The notes beneath the pieces were generated by a model. That model was not told the origin of the DNA, ran no database searches, and saw only the letters and a list, made by a program, of their open reading frames with translations. Below are positions 15,001 through 28,632 of a stretch of 64,000 nucleotides of DNA, piece after piece. The position numbers were made by a program, and so were the translations under genes. The stretch's first letter is position 1. The number at the start of each line of letters is the position of its first letter. Source of the stretch: Diadema setosum (taxonomy: Eukaryota; Echinodermata; Echinoidea; Diadematoida; Diadematidae); the NCBI GenBank assembly GCA_033980235.1, contig CM067069.1:1794755-1858754 (forward strand), in the 5' to 3' direction.

Positions 15001-18000
15001 TCACCAAACCCTGCTGTTCAGTCTAAAGTATTATAGCATGATTTATTAAAGTGACCGCTTTCCTTATATCATTAGTAGATGTTGACAGGTTGAAAGAAAT
15101 TTCTAGGTGCATATTGTTAAAGAGTTTTGCAAAGTCCATTGTGGAATGAAATGAAAAAAAGAATAAGAAAGAATTCATCCACAAACAAACACAAATATCT
15201 CAAAGGGAAACAGACAGAGCAACCAAACAACAAACAAACAAACAGACCTTGCCTGCTTTAAACCTGCCAACATGAATGTTATTGCATGGGTCAATGTCTG
15301 ATTACAATTACATTTACCTTCTCTACAGTGGACTCATCTTTGGGTATTGCTATCATATGGGCCAGCAATTGTCAAAAGTTTGGTTGTGTTGCTTTCTAAT
15401 CCAAATTCTGACAAAGCCTAGTTGTCATAAAACCTTTTCCATTAACATGAATGAGGAATTAAAAGCAAAGTTTTGTAGTTGTTTTTTCCCAAATGACTTT
15501 ATAGCAAACTGTTCCAAGGATTAAGTAACTGTGGAGTAATCATAACAAAAGCATTTATATTTAATGTACAGAGTGTCAGAGTGTATCCTGATATTTCTTT
15601 TTCTTTCCTTAGTCGCTGATATTATCATTTACTCATCCCTGTATTATAAGTTGAATGATTAATACCCACAATCCTTGAAAGTCTAGTTGGGGGAGGGGCT
15701 TTTAAGAGCCTTTTTGGAGTGTACAAAACACAGAGTGGATATAACCTGCAATGGAGAGGTAGAAATGGATACCCCTTGTCAAAATAGTTTCCACTTTCCA
15801 CTCTTTTTCATCTGCTTTATCATACACAAGACTTGCCTCGTTTCCATGGCAACACAAGTGGCATTCACTGATGGGTAGGTTTCCTCCAGGATTTATTCAT
15901 AGATGGAATGGAATAAAAAAAAGAAATGGAATGAAACTGGAAAACATCATTCTATTTTGTTGAAATGAGAGACTTCCCATATAGCAGAGTTATGTGTAAG
16001 AGAGTGGGTCTGTTTCTGTAGACTATGTGACTTATTCGTCAGCACCAAAACTGGCTCATTAGCAAAGCCATTAGTGTCATTTTACTGGTGCTGAAAATAT
16101 GTTTTCTGAATCTGGGTGAAGTGTCCATGAGAACATATGGAACAATGTAAAGGTGTAGTCTCTTTTTGCAGACATGTCTTTAATAGAGGATCAACACCCA
16201 TAGAATTACAGAAAGTTCGATGTACTATACCACCTTTTCTTTTCTCCACAGTGATACATTCCAGCAGTTATGAAAAAAAAAATAATGTGAAAAGCACAAA
16301 CAAAAAAGTTTCAGTTAACGTTATGATATGACAAGATGTTCAGAAACATTAAAATAAATTAGTGACATTTGTCAACAAAATAGGGCAAAGAATATGATTT
16401 GTTTTTTAAATCTTCACTACAGTGTATGACTAGATTGCTGTTTAGTCAAATGTTTTGCATGTTTTGACATCCTCTCCATTTGCTTTTAATATGAACTTTT
16501 TTTTTTCTATCTTTCTTGTGATTGAGATAATCTTCTTCGCAATCAACATACACCTTGCATATTTGTGGTTTTTCTTGTCATATTATGGATTTCGACAATG
16601 AGGAAAAAAATGATACTTGAAGTGAAAGCCAGTAATAATGGCATTTGATTGAAACTGTGGGCCGTACAGTTGTGCGATATAAAATCTCTTCTCTGTTACA
16701 CTATGGCTGTCTGGAAGTTTTAGACTAGTTATTAGGAAGAGAATTAATGGGGCAACAGTTTGTTGATGCTTGCACTGTGCGTTCTTAGTCATTTATGGGC
16801 TAAAAAATACACTATGGCTGTCTGGAAGTTTTAGACTAGTTATTAGGAAGAGAATTAATGGGGCAACAGTTTGTTGATGCTTGCACTGTGCGTTCTTAGT
16901 CATTTATGGGCCGTGCTACTGTAACTACCCATGGAGTAATGCCTTCGTTGATGCTAAAAATCCTGTGTTCAACTAAAAGTAGGGCATCTAGCATAGAGAT
17001 ATTAATCTATATTTGTCCCAGTAGTGATTGGGATCTGCAGTAATTACAGCAGTATGACATACTGGATAGATTCCATATCAGCTGTGCAGAGCTTCTTGTT
17101 TGTTTGTTTGTTTGTTTTTCCATAGGACAATTAACCATGGAAATCCATAGATACAACTATATTTTTGGGAAAGCGTTATTTTCACAGATGGAATTTATTT
17201 CGGTGGTCCCATCTGATATTGGTGATACTGTTTTCAAAAGATGGATTTAGGCTCAAGGTATGGGGATATGTTTTTTTTTTTCCTTCCTTGAGTTGTAGTT
17301 GTTTGTGTGTGTGTGTGTGTGTGTCTGTGTGTGTGTGTCTGTGTGTGTGTGTGAAAGATTGTAATTAGGTGTATACATGCACTATAAGGAAACCTATTAC
17401 GGGGATGGGGGGTGGAGGGTGAAGAAAAAAAAGCAAACAAACAAATTGCACAATTTCTTCACATTTTACATGTACCAGATACTACAAATCCCTCGTCATG
17501 CTGTTTGGGCTGTTGAAATGCATGAAGATCAAAATAAGTATTCAGGTAATCCAGTGGCTAAGATATGACATTTTCATGACTGTATTAAAATACATGCTTA
17601 TACTCCTACACAAACACATGCACACATATGTTATTTGATCATCCCACATACCAAACTCCATACGGCACTAGCTGTCAGCCAGTTCATTGAAATTCCACAC
17701 AGGTATAGAGACAAGTGTGAGCATATTAATCATGCTTAGCAAATTTTGCTTGCTGTTTCTTGTCTTTCTCATCCACACGTGATCAGAGATGAAATTCAAA
17801 TCTGAAATTTCCTTAGGTTGGCGGCATTTAGTGTCCTGAATAATCCTACTGGAAATTCAAGTTTCTGTGTAAACCACACACCCCCACATGCCTAATAAAC
17901 AGTTAGTGGGCAGCAGTAGTTATTTATAATGATTACGCCCAGACTTTTTGAGAAATGATCTCAGTGTTCCAAAGATGCTGTGTGAAGCGTTGTTTATCCC

Positions 18001-21000
18001 TTCTCCCGCACCCATATTTTTTTTTTTTTTTTCGGGGGGGGGGGGTGGAGGGGTGGGGTTTTTTTGGAAAGCCTAACTTTCAAATAGAAAATTTCTTGCA
18101 TATTGCAAACGCATAGACAGTGCATGCTACAGGCAACACTTAACTACCCATTATCCTCTGCACAAGATAGTAGGACTCAACACAAGGCTATCAAGTACAA
18201 AACACAAGTTGCCACTGGGTGATAGTCTAAATGTGCAGACTCTACACCAAAGAGAGTTTACACAATACATAACATCAAGCCCATTGACCTACTTTTCTAG
18301 TTTTGTTGTTGTTGTTTTTTTTTTATATATATACAACTGAGAAATTAAGTAGATTGGTTGATTGTATGTTTAGTATGTATAGCAGTTGCACTGTCGATGA
18401 TGATGTGATGTAAAGTGCTGGGAAACACCTAAAAAACTTGTAAAAACGCAATCATAGAAATGTAATTATTATTGTATTGCATTTTTCTGCTGGAGTTTCC
18501 ATATGTCGACACTATAGATTGTGATTTTCTTCATTGCAATGAAAGGCCCTCATATTGTAATGATGTACATGCCATTTAGTGTCATTTTACAGAATCAGCA
18601 CTTTGTTGAAGATGCCAACCACATTTCCGTCATCCTGAGAAAAAAAAAATATGAGAAATGGATGATCAGGGCAAGCTGGAAGACCAGGGTAGCAGACATG
18701 GTTCATGATTTCTTGGTCAAAATTTTGGTCTAATAGTTAGCTCTTTGCCAAAAATTACTCATACTAGGATTATGTCTTTTTATATATATATGAGCATGAA
18801 AGAACAAGCAAAAGTTTAAGACATTTCAGTGTGCAGGTGATTTTCCAAAATTTGTACTTTAAGCAGGTATGAAATGTAAGACTAGTCCTCCTGATGCCAT
18901 CCTGCAATATGTCTCATGGCTACACTGCTCCCTATCTCAAAGTATTTTAGCCATCATTTTCTCCATCAACCTCTAATAACATGCTTCTTCCTTGCTTGTC
19001 ATGGTACTGTTGTTCAGGTTTTGCCATTGTGTCTGTGAGTATTCTTTTATCATGTCTAATCACCTTTGTTTATTTCTTGACTTTTGTGCATCACAGAAAT
19101 TCCACATAATGATGAGATTCAGGAGAAAATTCTGGACTTTATCAGCAAACGAGATGGAGGTAAGTGCAGGTTTCCTAGTCCTTCAGTCTACACTCTATTA
19201 CTAGTTTCTTTAAATGCTACAATACCATGCCAGTTCCTCAAGATTTTTTTGATTTATCTATCAAACATATTAAGGATATGAAAATTATGCCATGTAGCAT
19301 TATGATAAACAATGCTTTACAGTATGTCCCCCAAAAAAATTACAATCAGATTTTCAGATTGATAATACCCAATATGATTAAATTGTCTAAATGCTACTTC
19401 AGAGTCTTAAACTATAACATCTTAGCTCTATTTTGCAGAAAACCCCATTCAATTTGGTTAAGTGGTCACAGAGAAATGTAGATTGTTGTAAAGCATGTCA
19501 TGACTCTGATTCTTCCAAGTTTAGCACTTGGATGCTCGTGTATGTGGACACAATAGACAGAACTTGGAGGGAAGAGATTCCTGACATGCTCTACAAAATT
19601 CCTCATTTCTCTTTGACCACTGAAGCAAATCGAGTGGGGTTGTCTGTAAGATGTGGGCAATGAGTTATAATTTCATATCCTGAAATTGTATTTGGATTGA
19701 TTCACTATTTTTAAAGTTATCATTTCAGAAGTCCCTGTTGTAATTTTTTTGGGGACATACGATATAGTGCATAAAGAGTCCGATTGAGGGTTTATCACAT
19801 TCAGAGCAAAATCAAAATAGTCAAACATTGGAGCTACAATTTGTATAATGATTACTTCTTGAAATTTCATCGAACATATCACTGTTCCCCAGTAAAAATT
19901 TTAACAAGATATTATAGGTTTATGCTTTTCACATTTTTGCATATTGTAGTTTTAGACTGAAGGAACATTCTACTTGCAAAACTGCAGCTTTCTATTAAAG
20001 CAATTTTGAGCACCAAATGCATGTGCAGTACACGTGAAAGGTTGAGCTGAGCTACAGCCCACTGTAACCAGATAGGGTCCATGTGGGGTCTGTGTAGATT
20101 TTAGAATCTGGTATGGATTGTGTTTTAACTCCCCAACAATCAAACTGTGCACACGCGAGTATGACTTCCAGCGTGAATCAGTGCTACAACGTAGCCTACT
20201 TCACTGCAGCTGGTTTGCTGATTCCGACGTCCCAGTGGAGGTTTCTTCCTAATTTAACCATGAACTATCGTTGTCCTCACGTTTTCCCTAGCGGTAACTG
20301 AACGTGAAATGAGCTCATATTTGGAGGGGAACGTGTAAGCATTAATCCTTCCCATATCAATTCATGATGGAGTTAATGCTATTAAGGTAGCATGTTAATC
20401 CACTCTGCTCTGAAATCTGCCAAGGACAAACCTCGTTTGGAGGCCAGCTAATCACACTAATGGAAGTCAGGTATATACCAAGAATGCATTTACCTTCTAG
20501 CTGTTTATTATTTCAAAACAGATGTATATTTGAGACTGCAATTTTCCATGGACTTGTATTTCGTGTTCTATGTATGGCATATATTTCACAAGGTTTTTGT
20601 TTTCGCAAATTTTGTGACACAGGCGCCTCTCGCACATTAAACAACACGCAATAACTCTGATCACTCTGTGAATTTGATGTACACAAGTACGCTTCTCCAT
20701 TCATTTATCTGTACTCCACAGTTGAGAATTTAACCAGTCGTAACATTGTTCGGAAGTATCGATTTACACAAAATTAGACTCGCTGAATAAGTATTCAGTA
20801 GGTTTTTCAAAATCAAGGAGAAAAGGGTCATGGGAATGTAGTGTGTGTGTGTGTGTGTGTGTGTTTGTCTGTGTGTGAGTTTGTAGTTTGTTGTGGGTTA
20901 GGTATGTTTTGGAGTGGATCATGAATGCATGCGTATGTTGTCTTCAAATATCCTTCACATATACTATACATAGTTGGCTCTTTTCTAATCTTACATTGTC

Positions 21001-21396
21001 TCTTTGTCTCTCTTGTTCCATCTATCTATCTATCTATCAATCTATCTATCATCTGTCTATCTATCTATCTACCTATTTATCTATCTTATCTATCAATCTA
21101 TCTATCTATCTATTGATCTATCTATCTATCTATCTATCTATCTTTACATAATCAATGAATATCATTACATGTATTATGTGTGCATTGAAAGTTTTTATTC
21201 TTGCTTAAATTACTGGATACTTTATAGCATAGGAGTATTGCAAATGGTAAGGATGGCAAAGTTTACTAATAAACACAGTCAGACACAATTAGGGCTAAAA
21301 GGTCTCAGTGTTTCTTTATCTATAAATTCATCCAGCTAAACGAGCCCCCCTCCCCATCCATATATCTATATATCTATATATCCATATATATCTATC

Positions 21397-21455
<59 letters not shown>

Positions 21456-24400
21456 CATATTTTATGAATAGTTTGAATGCAAAGACAGAAATACACCATT
21501 TTCATATTTTTTTTTAACTAAGGTCTTCAAAATAAATCTTTTCAATGATACTGCTCTTGTTATGTAACAAGATATATTTTTGAAAATATTCAGTCATCAT
21601 GCAAATTTTAAGTATATTCTTTGCTTTTCAGCAGCTTCAATCTAACATACATTGTATTTCATGTTGGTAAAAATGAATATATATCAGTTTTTGCATGTAA
21701 GCTCTTCAAATGTTAAGCTGTAGAAGAGTGAAAGGTAAATAATTATGAGTCGATGAAGGATATATTTTTTAGCTGTAATTAAATTTTGGACCTTGTGACA
21801 ATGTGTCAGTGAGACTGCCGCAGTAGAATCATATGTTTGAGTGCTTATCCTTGCTAGAAGTAAATCAAACTCATAATAAGAATTTATTCCTGCTCCGAGA
21901 CAATATGGGAAAGGTTATCAGTTTGCCCAAGCAGAAGAGAATCAAGCAGCAGCTAGTACGTGTTGGTTGGAAAAGTGAAGAGAGCTGTGTATGACTCAGT
22001 GCAGAGGATGATGTGATTATCTCATATCTTCGCTGGTCTGTCATTGCCAAATTGATCTCTTCTGATATTTATCAGTCACTCTGCTTTCGAGGCAAAGCGG
22101 CCAAGATTGGGGCCAGAGGAGTCATACACATCCCCTTGCTGTGTTTTGTTTATGTCTGCCTGTGATTCCTTAGATTTGGGTTGTCTCCAAATGACCTTGT
22201 TTGTTTGTGTGTGTGTTTTTAATAGTGAGTATGTAGATTGTGATTACATGCATTGTCAACAGATATATAGCTGTTCACTAAGTAACCTGCTTTGAGACAC
22301 TCAGTGTAACTGAAATTGACTTCTGAAAGATACATTGTAAGTCATGATTCTCTTCATCAAACGTATTTGTTTTATATGATGTGTATGAACTTTCATTGAA
22401 CTAAAATGAATATGCACACAAAATGTGAAAGTTATTTTGAATGAAATTCATGCATTGAAGGATGTAGCTCAACCCAAGAGTTAGTTTTTTTTTTTTTTTT
22501 CTAGCAAGATTATTTGAAATTAAGTAACTGCAATGTCCCAACTCTTGTCATTTTCATGTTTTCAGCTGTAAATAATCTTATTTTACGTATCAGGGCAATT
22601 CCCCCCCCCCCCCCCCGAGGGCACTTACCACCCCCCTAAGTACTGGTTAGTGGTAAGGTTAGGGTTAGAGGGTTAGGGTTAGAGCTTGGGTTAGGGTTAG
22701 AGGGTTAGGGTTAGAGCTTGGGTTAGGTTTAGGAGGTTCAGGATAAGGGTACGTTAGGGTCAGGGGATCGAAGGGTTCGGGGTAATTGCCCTAGACCCCT
22801 TATTTTGAAGAGTGGAATTACATACATGTACAATCTTTTTCTCTTTTTTTTTTTTGGTTTGTTTGAGAAATTTGTCATCATGCTGTATGTTGATTAGTTT
22901 GCTTTTTATATAATTTCTGTTAGGTTTAAGGCTTCCTCAAGCCCCCAACCCACCAATAGAGGTTGAGAAACCACCTTCCCTCGACCCGGTCCAGCCAGCT
23001 CCTGACGCTGATACCGGCGAGCTCCTGGCTGATGCAGATCCCGCTGGAGGAGAGGTTGGTGGTGGTGGTGGTCCAGACCAGGGAGTTGATGAACAACCAA
23101 ACATAGAGGGCGGTAAGCAACATTTTCCTTGTCTTCCTTCCATTCCCTGAGCCTTCCACCACCTGCTATCTATGAATCTAGATATTTTATGAATAGATAT
23201 TCAAGATACAAGAGCAGTGAAAGTTGTCAACTCTCAATGGTTTATTGCCACTTGGTCAACTATCAGGTGGTCTACTTCCCAGTTCGTCTAACACCACTAC
23301 AGTTAAACTCTCTTGGTCTACTATCAATTTCATGCAATGCCCATTTGGTCTACTTCTCACTTGGTCTAATGCCCAGTTTGGCTACTTATCGTTTCATCTA
23401 ATGACCACATGGTCTAATTGCAGTCTTGTCTCCTTGGACTTTTTCTTATTTTATCTAATAAATTGTGAGTATTAGACGGAAGTATGCATAGCCCATCTGG
23501 GAGTAGACCAGCTGGTAATGAGGCAAAGTGGCAATTGGACTGAATGGTCATTAGACGACCTGGTTTTAGACGAAACAGGATTAGACCATGTGGGTTGAGA
23601 CTAAATGGCTGTTAGACAAAGTGGGAGAAGCGGTAGCTACCCTGAATTGCTCTTTTGTATGGATGGAGCTTAATTTGTGTGCTAAATACTCCAGTTAAAG
23701 ATAATAAAAAGTTTTGGTACCTCAAAAGTTTCACTGAATTTCCGTGTTTCAGGTTAAAGTATCTATCATATAACTAACACTGTGAGACTTACTCGCCCCA
23801 AAGTGCTCTCATTTCTTAGTAATCATGCAATCAACTGCAACCAGCAGCCCCATACGCATAGCGACCAGCAGCCCCATACGCATAGCGTAATGGGGCTTGG
23901 CATTGTAGCATTCAGGATCATGACAGATTTAGTATCGCGGGTAAATATCAACTTAAAATCCACAGAATTCTTCAATTTGAAGACTTACCAGTTAAGTTGA
24001 AGTCTTGAAAACAGGCTTCGAGCAACGTTTGGTTCTGCCAATAGTCCCTTTCTGTTCGAATTGATGACTGAATGTGACTCTGTCGAGAGGACCTTAGGAG
24101 AGCTACATACACTGATTACTACGGCCAGCGCATACGCACACATCACATGCGAACAAATTTCAAATCCATGAACGGATAAGATGTTTGTGTGCGCATGCGC
24201 TGGCCGTCAATTCAGTGTACTACCTCGTCGCCGCCATACGGCGGCGGCTCTGGTACGAAACCATTATTGCATGATTACTAAGACATGAGAGCACTTTGGG
24301 GCGAGTAAGTCTCACAGTGTTAGTTATATGAAAGGTACTTTAACCTGAAGCACAAACTAAGACAAGGAAATTCAGGGAAACTTTTGAGGTAATACCAAAA

Positions 24401-27400
24401 CTTTATATTATCTTTAAGCAGAATTGCAGTAAATCAGTAGCCCCCTTTGATGCTATGCCAGTAATGCAGTGTGAAACACATCAGTTTTTAGTCTGGTTTC
24501 TGAGTTTTCAAGGAAGAAAAAACTTTATTCATTCGACAAACATATTTTTTTTTCCATTACCTTTTATTAGTTCTTAGATTTTCTTCTCATTTCACAGACA
24601 TCAAAGTCATACTAACATTTTACTAGATTTTACAAGTTTTTGTCTCAAATTCCATACATAGTTCAAGCTCAATAGTGAGGCAATAGTGATAGTGAGGCAA
24701 TGCTTAGGAGATATGATTTGCTTCGTTGATGATAATTGCTATAAACAGGTAATCTTTAAAACCACTATAATTGCCTGATCTGTTGTGAAATCTGCTGTTC
24801 AAGTCCTACAAGTAGATACAAAGAAAAAAAAGATCAAAGCAAAATATATCTAATGCAAAATGCCAAATATGAATACATTAAAATCAACGGACGTCATTTA
24901 TGGGAGTTGTTTGATGTTTTTCTTTTCTTGTCTGTAAAGTAGCTTTCAGAGTGCAGTGTGCGTATGACATTTGAGTGACGAGCAAAAATTTAGATCATGT
25001 GTCCCCCCGCAATTAGAATACCTCGCTACTTGACCTAGATCCAGTCGGCCAAGATGATGTGTCGCCACGGTTACCGCTCAGGGGAACAGATGGTCCACCT
25101 TGGCGTGGTACTTGAGCCACTCGTTATATTTTGAAATTTACAGGCTGCTGAACTGACAGAAAATCAGGGAAAACGTGACGACGATCGCAAAGCTTTAATA
25201 AGGTTCTCTTTTCAATAGATTGCAAAGGTATTTCTTACATTTCTTTTTTTTTTTTTTGCCACGCTGAGATTGATAAATGACTTTTGAACGGAGCTCCACC
25301 TGCTTTAAAAATGTAAGACAGATTGAAAAAAAAACCCACCAAAACACCAGCCTGCAAGACATGCTGCTCGGGAGCTTTTTTTAAAAGTTGAATACCAGTT
25401 GAAAGTGTTCTGTGTTGGTCTGTCCTCACCAATTATGGTATCGTGGAGATAGTGCAGTGACAGCGTGGATCGGTGTTGGCTACCTCAGGCCAACAATGCA
25501 ATCTGTGTGTGCTTAGTATCAAATTGTGGGAATGCTCGTGACATTTGGCTTGTATCCATGGCAACCGCATCCCAAGAGTTGCTTCTCATCCAATGTTTCA
25601 TTCGACTCACTGTGTTTGTGAGACGTGAATCCAGTCGTGCACCTCACGGGAGAAGTAATTTCAAGTCAATAACAAAAGCATTTAAAGAGTATCAAATTTT
25701 TTGAAATGTAGATGCACAACAAAATTTTACAAGAGGGAAACACAAAATATTAAATTCTCGTAATCCTTTTCAGACTTTTAAAAGATCACAGAGCACAAAA
25801 CCTTCATGTTTCATTAAAGTTATCATAATCAATATGTGCACATTTGCAGGCAGGTGGATTCACCTGAAAAGATTTGAACTGAATTGGTATTCCTTTGTTG
25901 ATTTGGTTCTGATGTCAATAAAGAATCAGACAAGCAGAATGTGTACATGTTTGGAAATCCAATATGAAATGACAAAGTTAAAGAAATTTTGCATACATGT
26001 TTGTAGAAAATAATGACCTAGGTTGCGACCTCTGTCTTTATTTCTTATTAAAGAACTTGCTGCTTTTTCTCCTACTTACTGTTTATCTCCCACTCCAGCT
26101 GGTTTCTCCTGCTTACGATGTATTTTCTCCTGCTTTTCTCCTGCAACTCAATTCAATTCAATTTCGATGTTATCATTAAAACACCAAATAAAAATCTGGA
26201 GACTAACCGTATTTGGTTTACATAAAATTTGATGACAAAATTATTGAACTTTACAGCAGGGAGACATAGAGAAGGAAATACATCAAGCTAACACTTTACA
26301 CAATAAATGATTCATATTAACCTCCTCCCCCCCCCAAAAAAAAAAAAACAAAAACAAAAACAACAACAACCAAAAAAACAACAACAACAAACCAACAGCA
26401 CTATATTAAATTATCATAGAAATTAATAACACCAATTTTAACAACAGAGAAACTACATTAACAGAAGGGAAATTGCACATACCCTCACATACATGTGTTA
26501 TAATTAGATATACATGTACGTAATTCACACATGAAAACTCTTTAAACAATTTCAAATTGATAAATATGCATTGCTTCAAAATACTTAAAATTAAAAGTGA
26601 ATACAATAATACAAAAATATCTAAATTAATTTCAACCAACTGCTGATTGATTAAAGTTATGGAAGAAAATGTAAACCAGACATATAGGGCAAATGTTTTA
26701 ATGTGCAAATTAGACACGAAATCAAGGCTTTCAGTATTGAAAGATAGAGAGACAGAAAAAAATTGTCTGCCAAACTTCAGATGTGGCATATATCTTCAAA
26801 AATAAGGCTAGCATAGTAGTACTAGAAAGCATTTATAACCCTGGAGCTTTAAGGGCCCTTTCGGCGGACCCTGGACCCGGGGCCGCAAGGGACTTCACAC
26901 TAAGCTCTCTCGATATGCACCATGCATGCACTATATTGTTAGTGCAATCAAAGTTCTCAATTTGCTGGGGGCCCAAGGCAGGATGTTTTCCAGGGGTAAA
27001 GTCTCTGCTAATGTCTTGTGTTTGGTTTATGTGACATCACTCAACACACTGAAACCCTGGAAAAGCAATGGATCTTATTACCATGAGATTTAGCAGTGCA
27101 TATTTCCATGAGATGAAAACTAGATCACATCAAAGTAAAGCTGCACCAGTTTTGACAGCACAAGGGAGGTGACTACTGTACAACACATACTTCACATCCC
27201 TGCATGTGGTCTGGCAGTGACTTACATGTAAACTCTTCCATTACCACTCATGACCTACATTGTGTAGTACCATCAATAGAATATCGAAATGGTGGGACTG
27301 CAAAGATTGATGTTAAATTTGAGTTTTGCTGTTAAAGAGAGCTACATTTGTACCTGTGTGTTGATTAAACTTCAAGAAAAATATACTTCAAGATTAGCCA

Positions 27401-28599
27401 GCATTGCTTTATTTTTTATTAGATTTGTAGCATATTTTGCTGCAAATGAAAAGAAAAATCCTGTATACACCAAAAGCCTGCAAGCGTATGAAGTATGTGA
27501 CAAAATAATACACTTTCAGCTCACTGCTGTCATATCGTTTTACATGTGATCAGTCAGATTGCACTCGTGCTTGGGCACAAAATTTTATATGAATGAATCG
27601 ATGGAAGTTACTGTGCTAATAGTGAGTCCTGGGCCCTATTTCATAAAGCTGTTTATAAAGTTACGAACGACATACGAGTGACTGGTGATCAGTTCTGATG
27701 TGCTATACTTTTCAGAATTTCAATCATTCAGCACAAGAACTGATCACCAGTCGCTCGTAAGTCGTTCATAACTTTACGAACAGCTTTATGAAACATTCCC
27801 CTGGGTGTGTGAGCATAGAGTGCATAGTAAGAGTTCATTCCAGCTTCCGATCATGGTATGACATGTCATCTTGTAAATCATAACCAGCTTTTGCAAACTC
27901 TCTCATGACTTTGCGCATTTGTGTTGAGTGTTTCTTTTATTTTTCCATTTGAAAAGATGGCTGGATAGTCCATATTCAGCTGTACCAGCTGGTCTTCCAT
28001 GTGGTCCAGTTTAGATGTGATGTGGGACTACTTCAACAGGTCATGCACCATCTTTGCATTGAATAGATGGAGCAGCTGGATCTTTTACTCGAATGAGATG
28101 TGATTCTCTCACGCAAGGAATCTCAAGTTTATGTCCTGTCCGACAGAGTGTTTTGCCTCTTGATAGAGGGGACAATATGAAACACACAACATTGCTCAGT
28201 GAGACTCTTGAATCAAGCCCGGATACTTTGGATCTAAAGGTAGATGCGCTACAGACTGAGCCAAATCATCACCCACAACAGTGTAACAGAAGGAAACACA
28301 CTGTTATCAATAATGTCAACCAATGTCACTTGAGGTCTGTCAGCAAACTTGATGATTTTTTTCTTTGCTTTTTTACATACAAGCTTCTTTCATATTTTTT
28401 TTTTCATCCTTCCCTCGTAGATTTGACCAACTTTGCGGAGAAGGAGGCTCTGGCCAGTGACATCCAAGACTCCAACGCTCAGGTAGAAGTGGAACAGACG
28501 GAGAACAACAACGGAAGTGTCATTTTACTAGAAGAGTGGCAGTTTATTTGTAAGTATCAATGGTAACAAATACGAAGAAAAAAAAAACAGTCGGTAGGC

Positions 28600-28632
<33 letters not shown>

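Larger units (their letters stand above)
1654..19096 (+). other. npdc1: npdc1 intron 1 (17.4 kb)
   Basis: Donor GTAAGC, acceptor ATCACAG. AT-rich sequence with foldback elements, one SINE, microsatellites and a recent 104-bp duplication, each listed separately. The long stretches 8.1-13.6 kb and 13.9-16.6 kb show no recognisable gene apart from low-complexity runs (poly-T, poly-G, CT tract). A missing cysteine-rich exon, expected from vertebrate NPDC1, could lie here; I looked for a Cys cluster between phase-1 splice sites and found no convincing candidate. Confidence 0.75.
19160..22923 (+). other. npdc1: npdc1 intron 2 (3.8 kb)
   Basis: Donor GTAAGTG, acceptor TCTGTTAG. It contains GT, TATC and AT microsatellites and the TTAGGG-containing inverted-repeat element near its 3' end. 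The remainder (19.2-20.8 and 21.5-22.5 kb) shows no recognisable feature. Confidence 0.8.
23113..28420 (+). other. npdc1: npdc1 intron 3 (5.3 kb)
   Basis: Donor GTAAGC, acceptor CCCTCGTAG. It contains two adjacent foldback elements (23220-24417), a palindromic MITE (27631-27801) and an inverted SINE close to exon 4. The stretch 24.4-27.6 kb has no recognisable gene. Confidence 0.8.

Noticed and set aside
18368..18475. Possible second LINE 3' tail (AAAGTGCTGGGAAACACC then AATTATTATTG)
   Set aside because: Resemblance is short, with no coding remnant; not strong enough to annotate.
26406..26789. 127-codon minus-strand hydrophobic open frame
   Set aside because: AT-rich sequence read antisense gives Leu/Phe/Ile by composition; no motif recognised.
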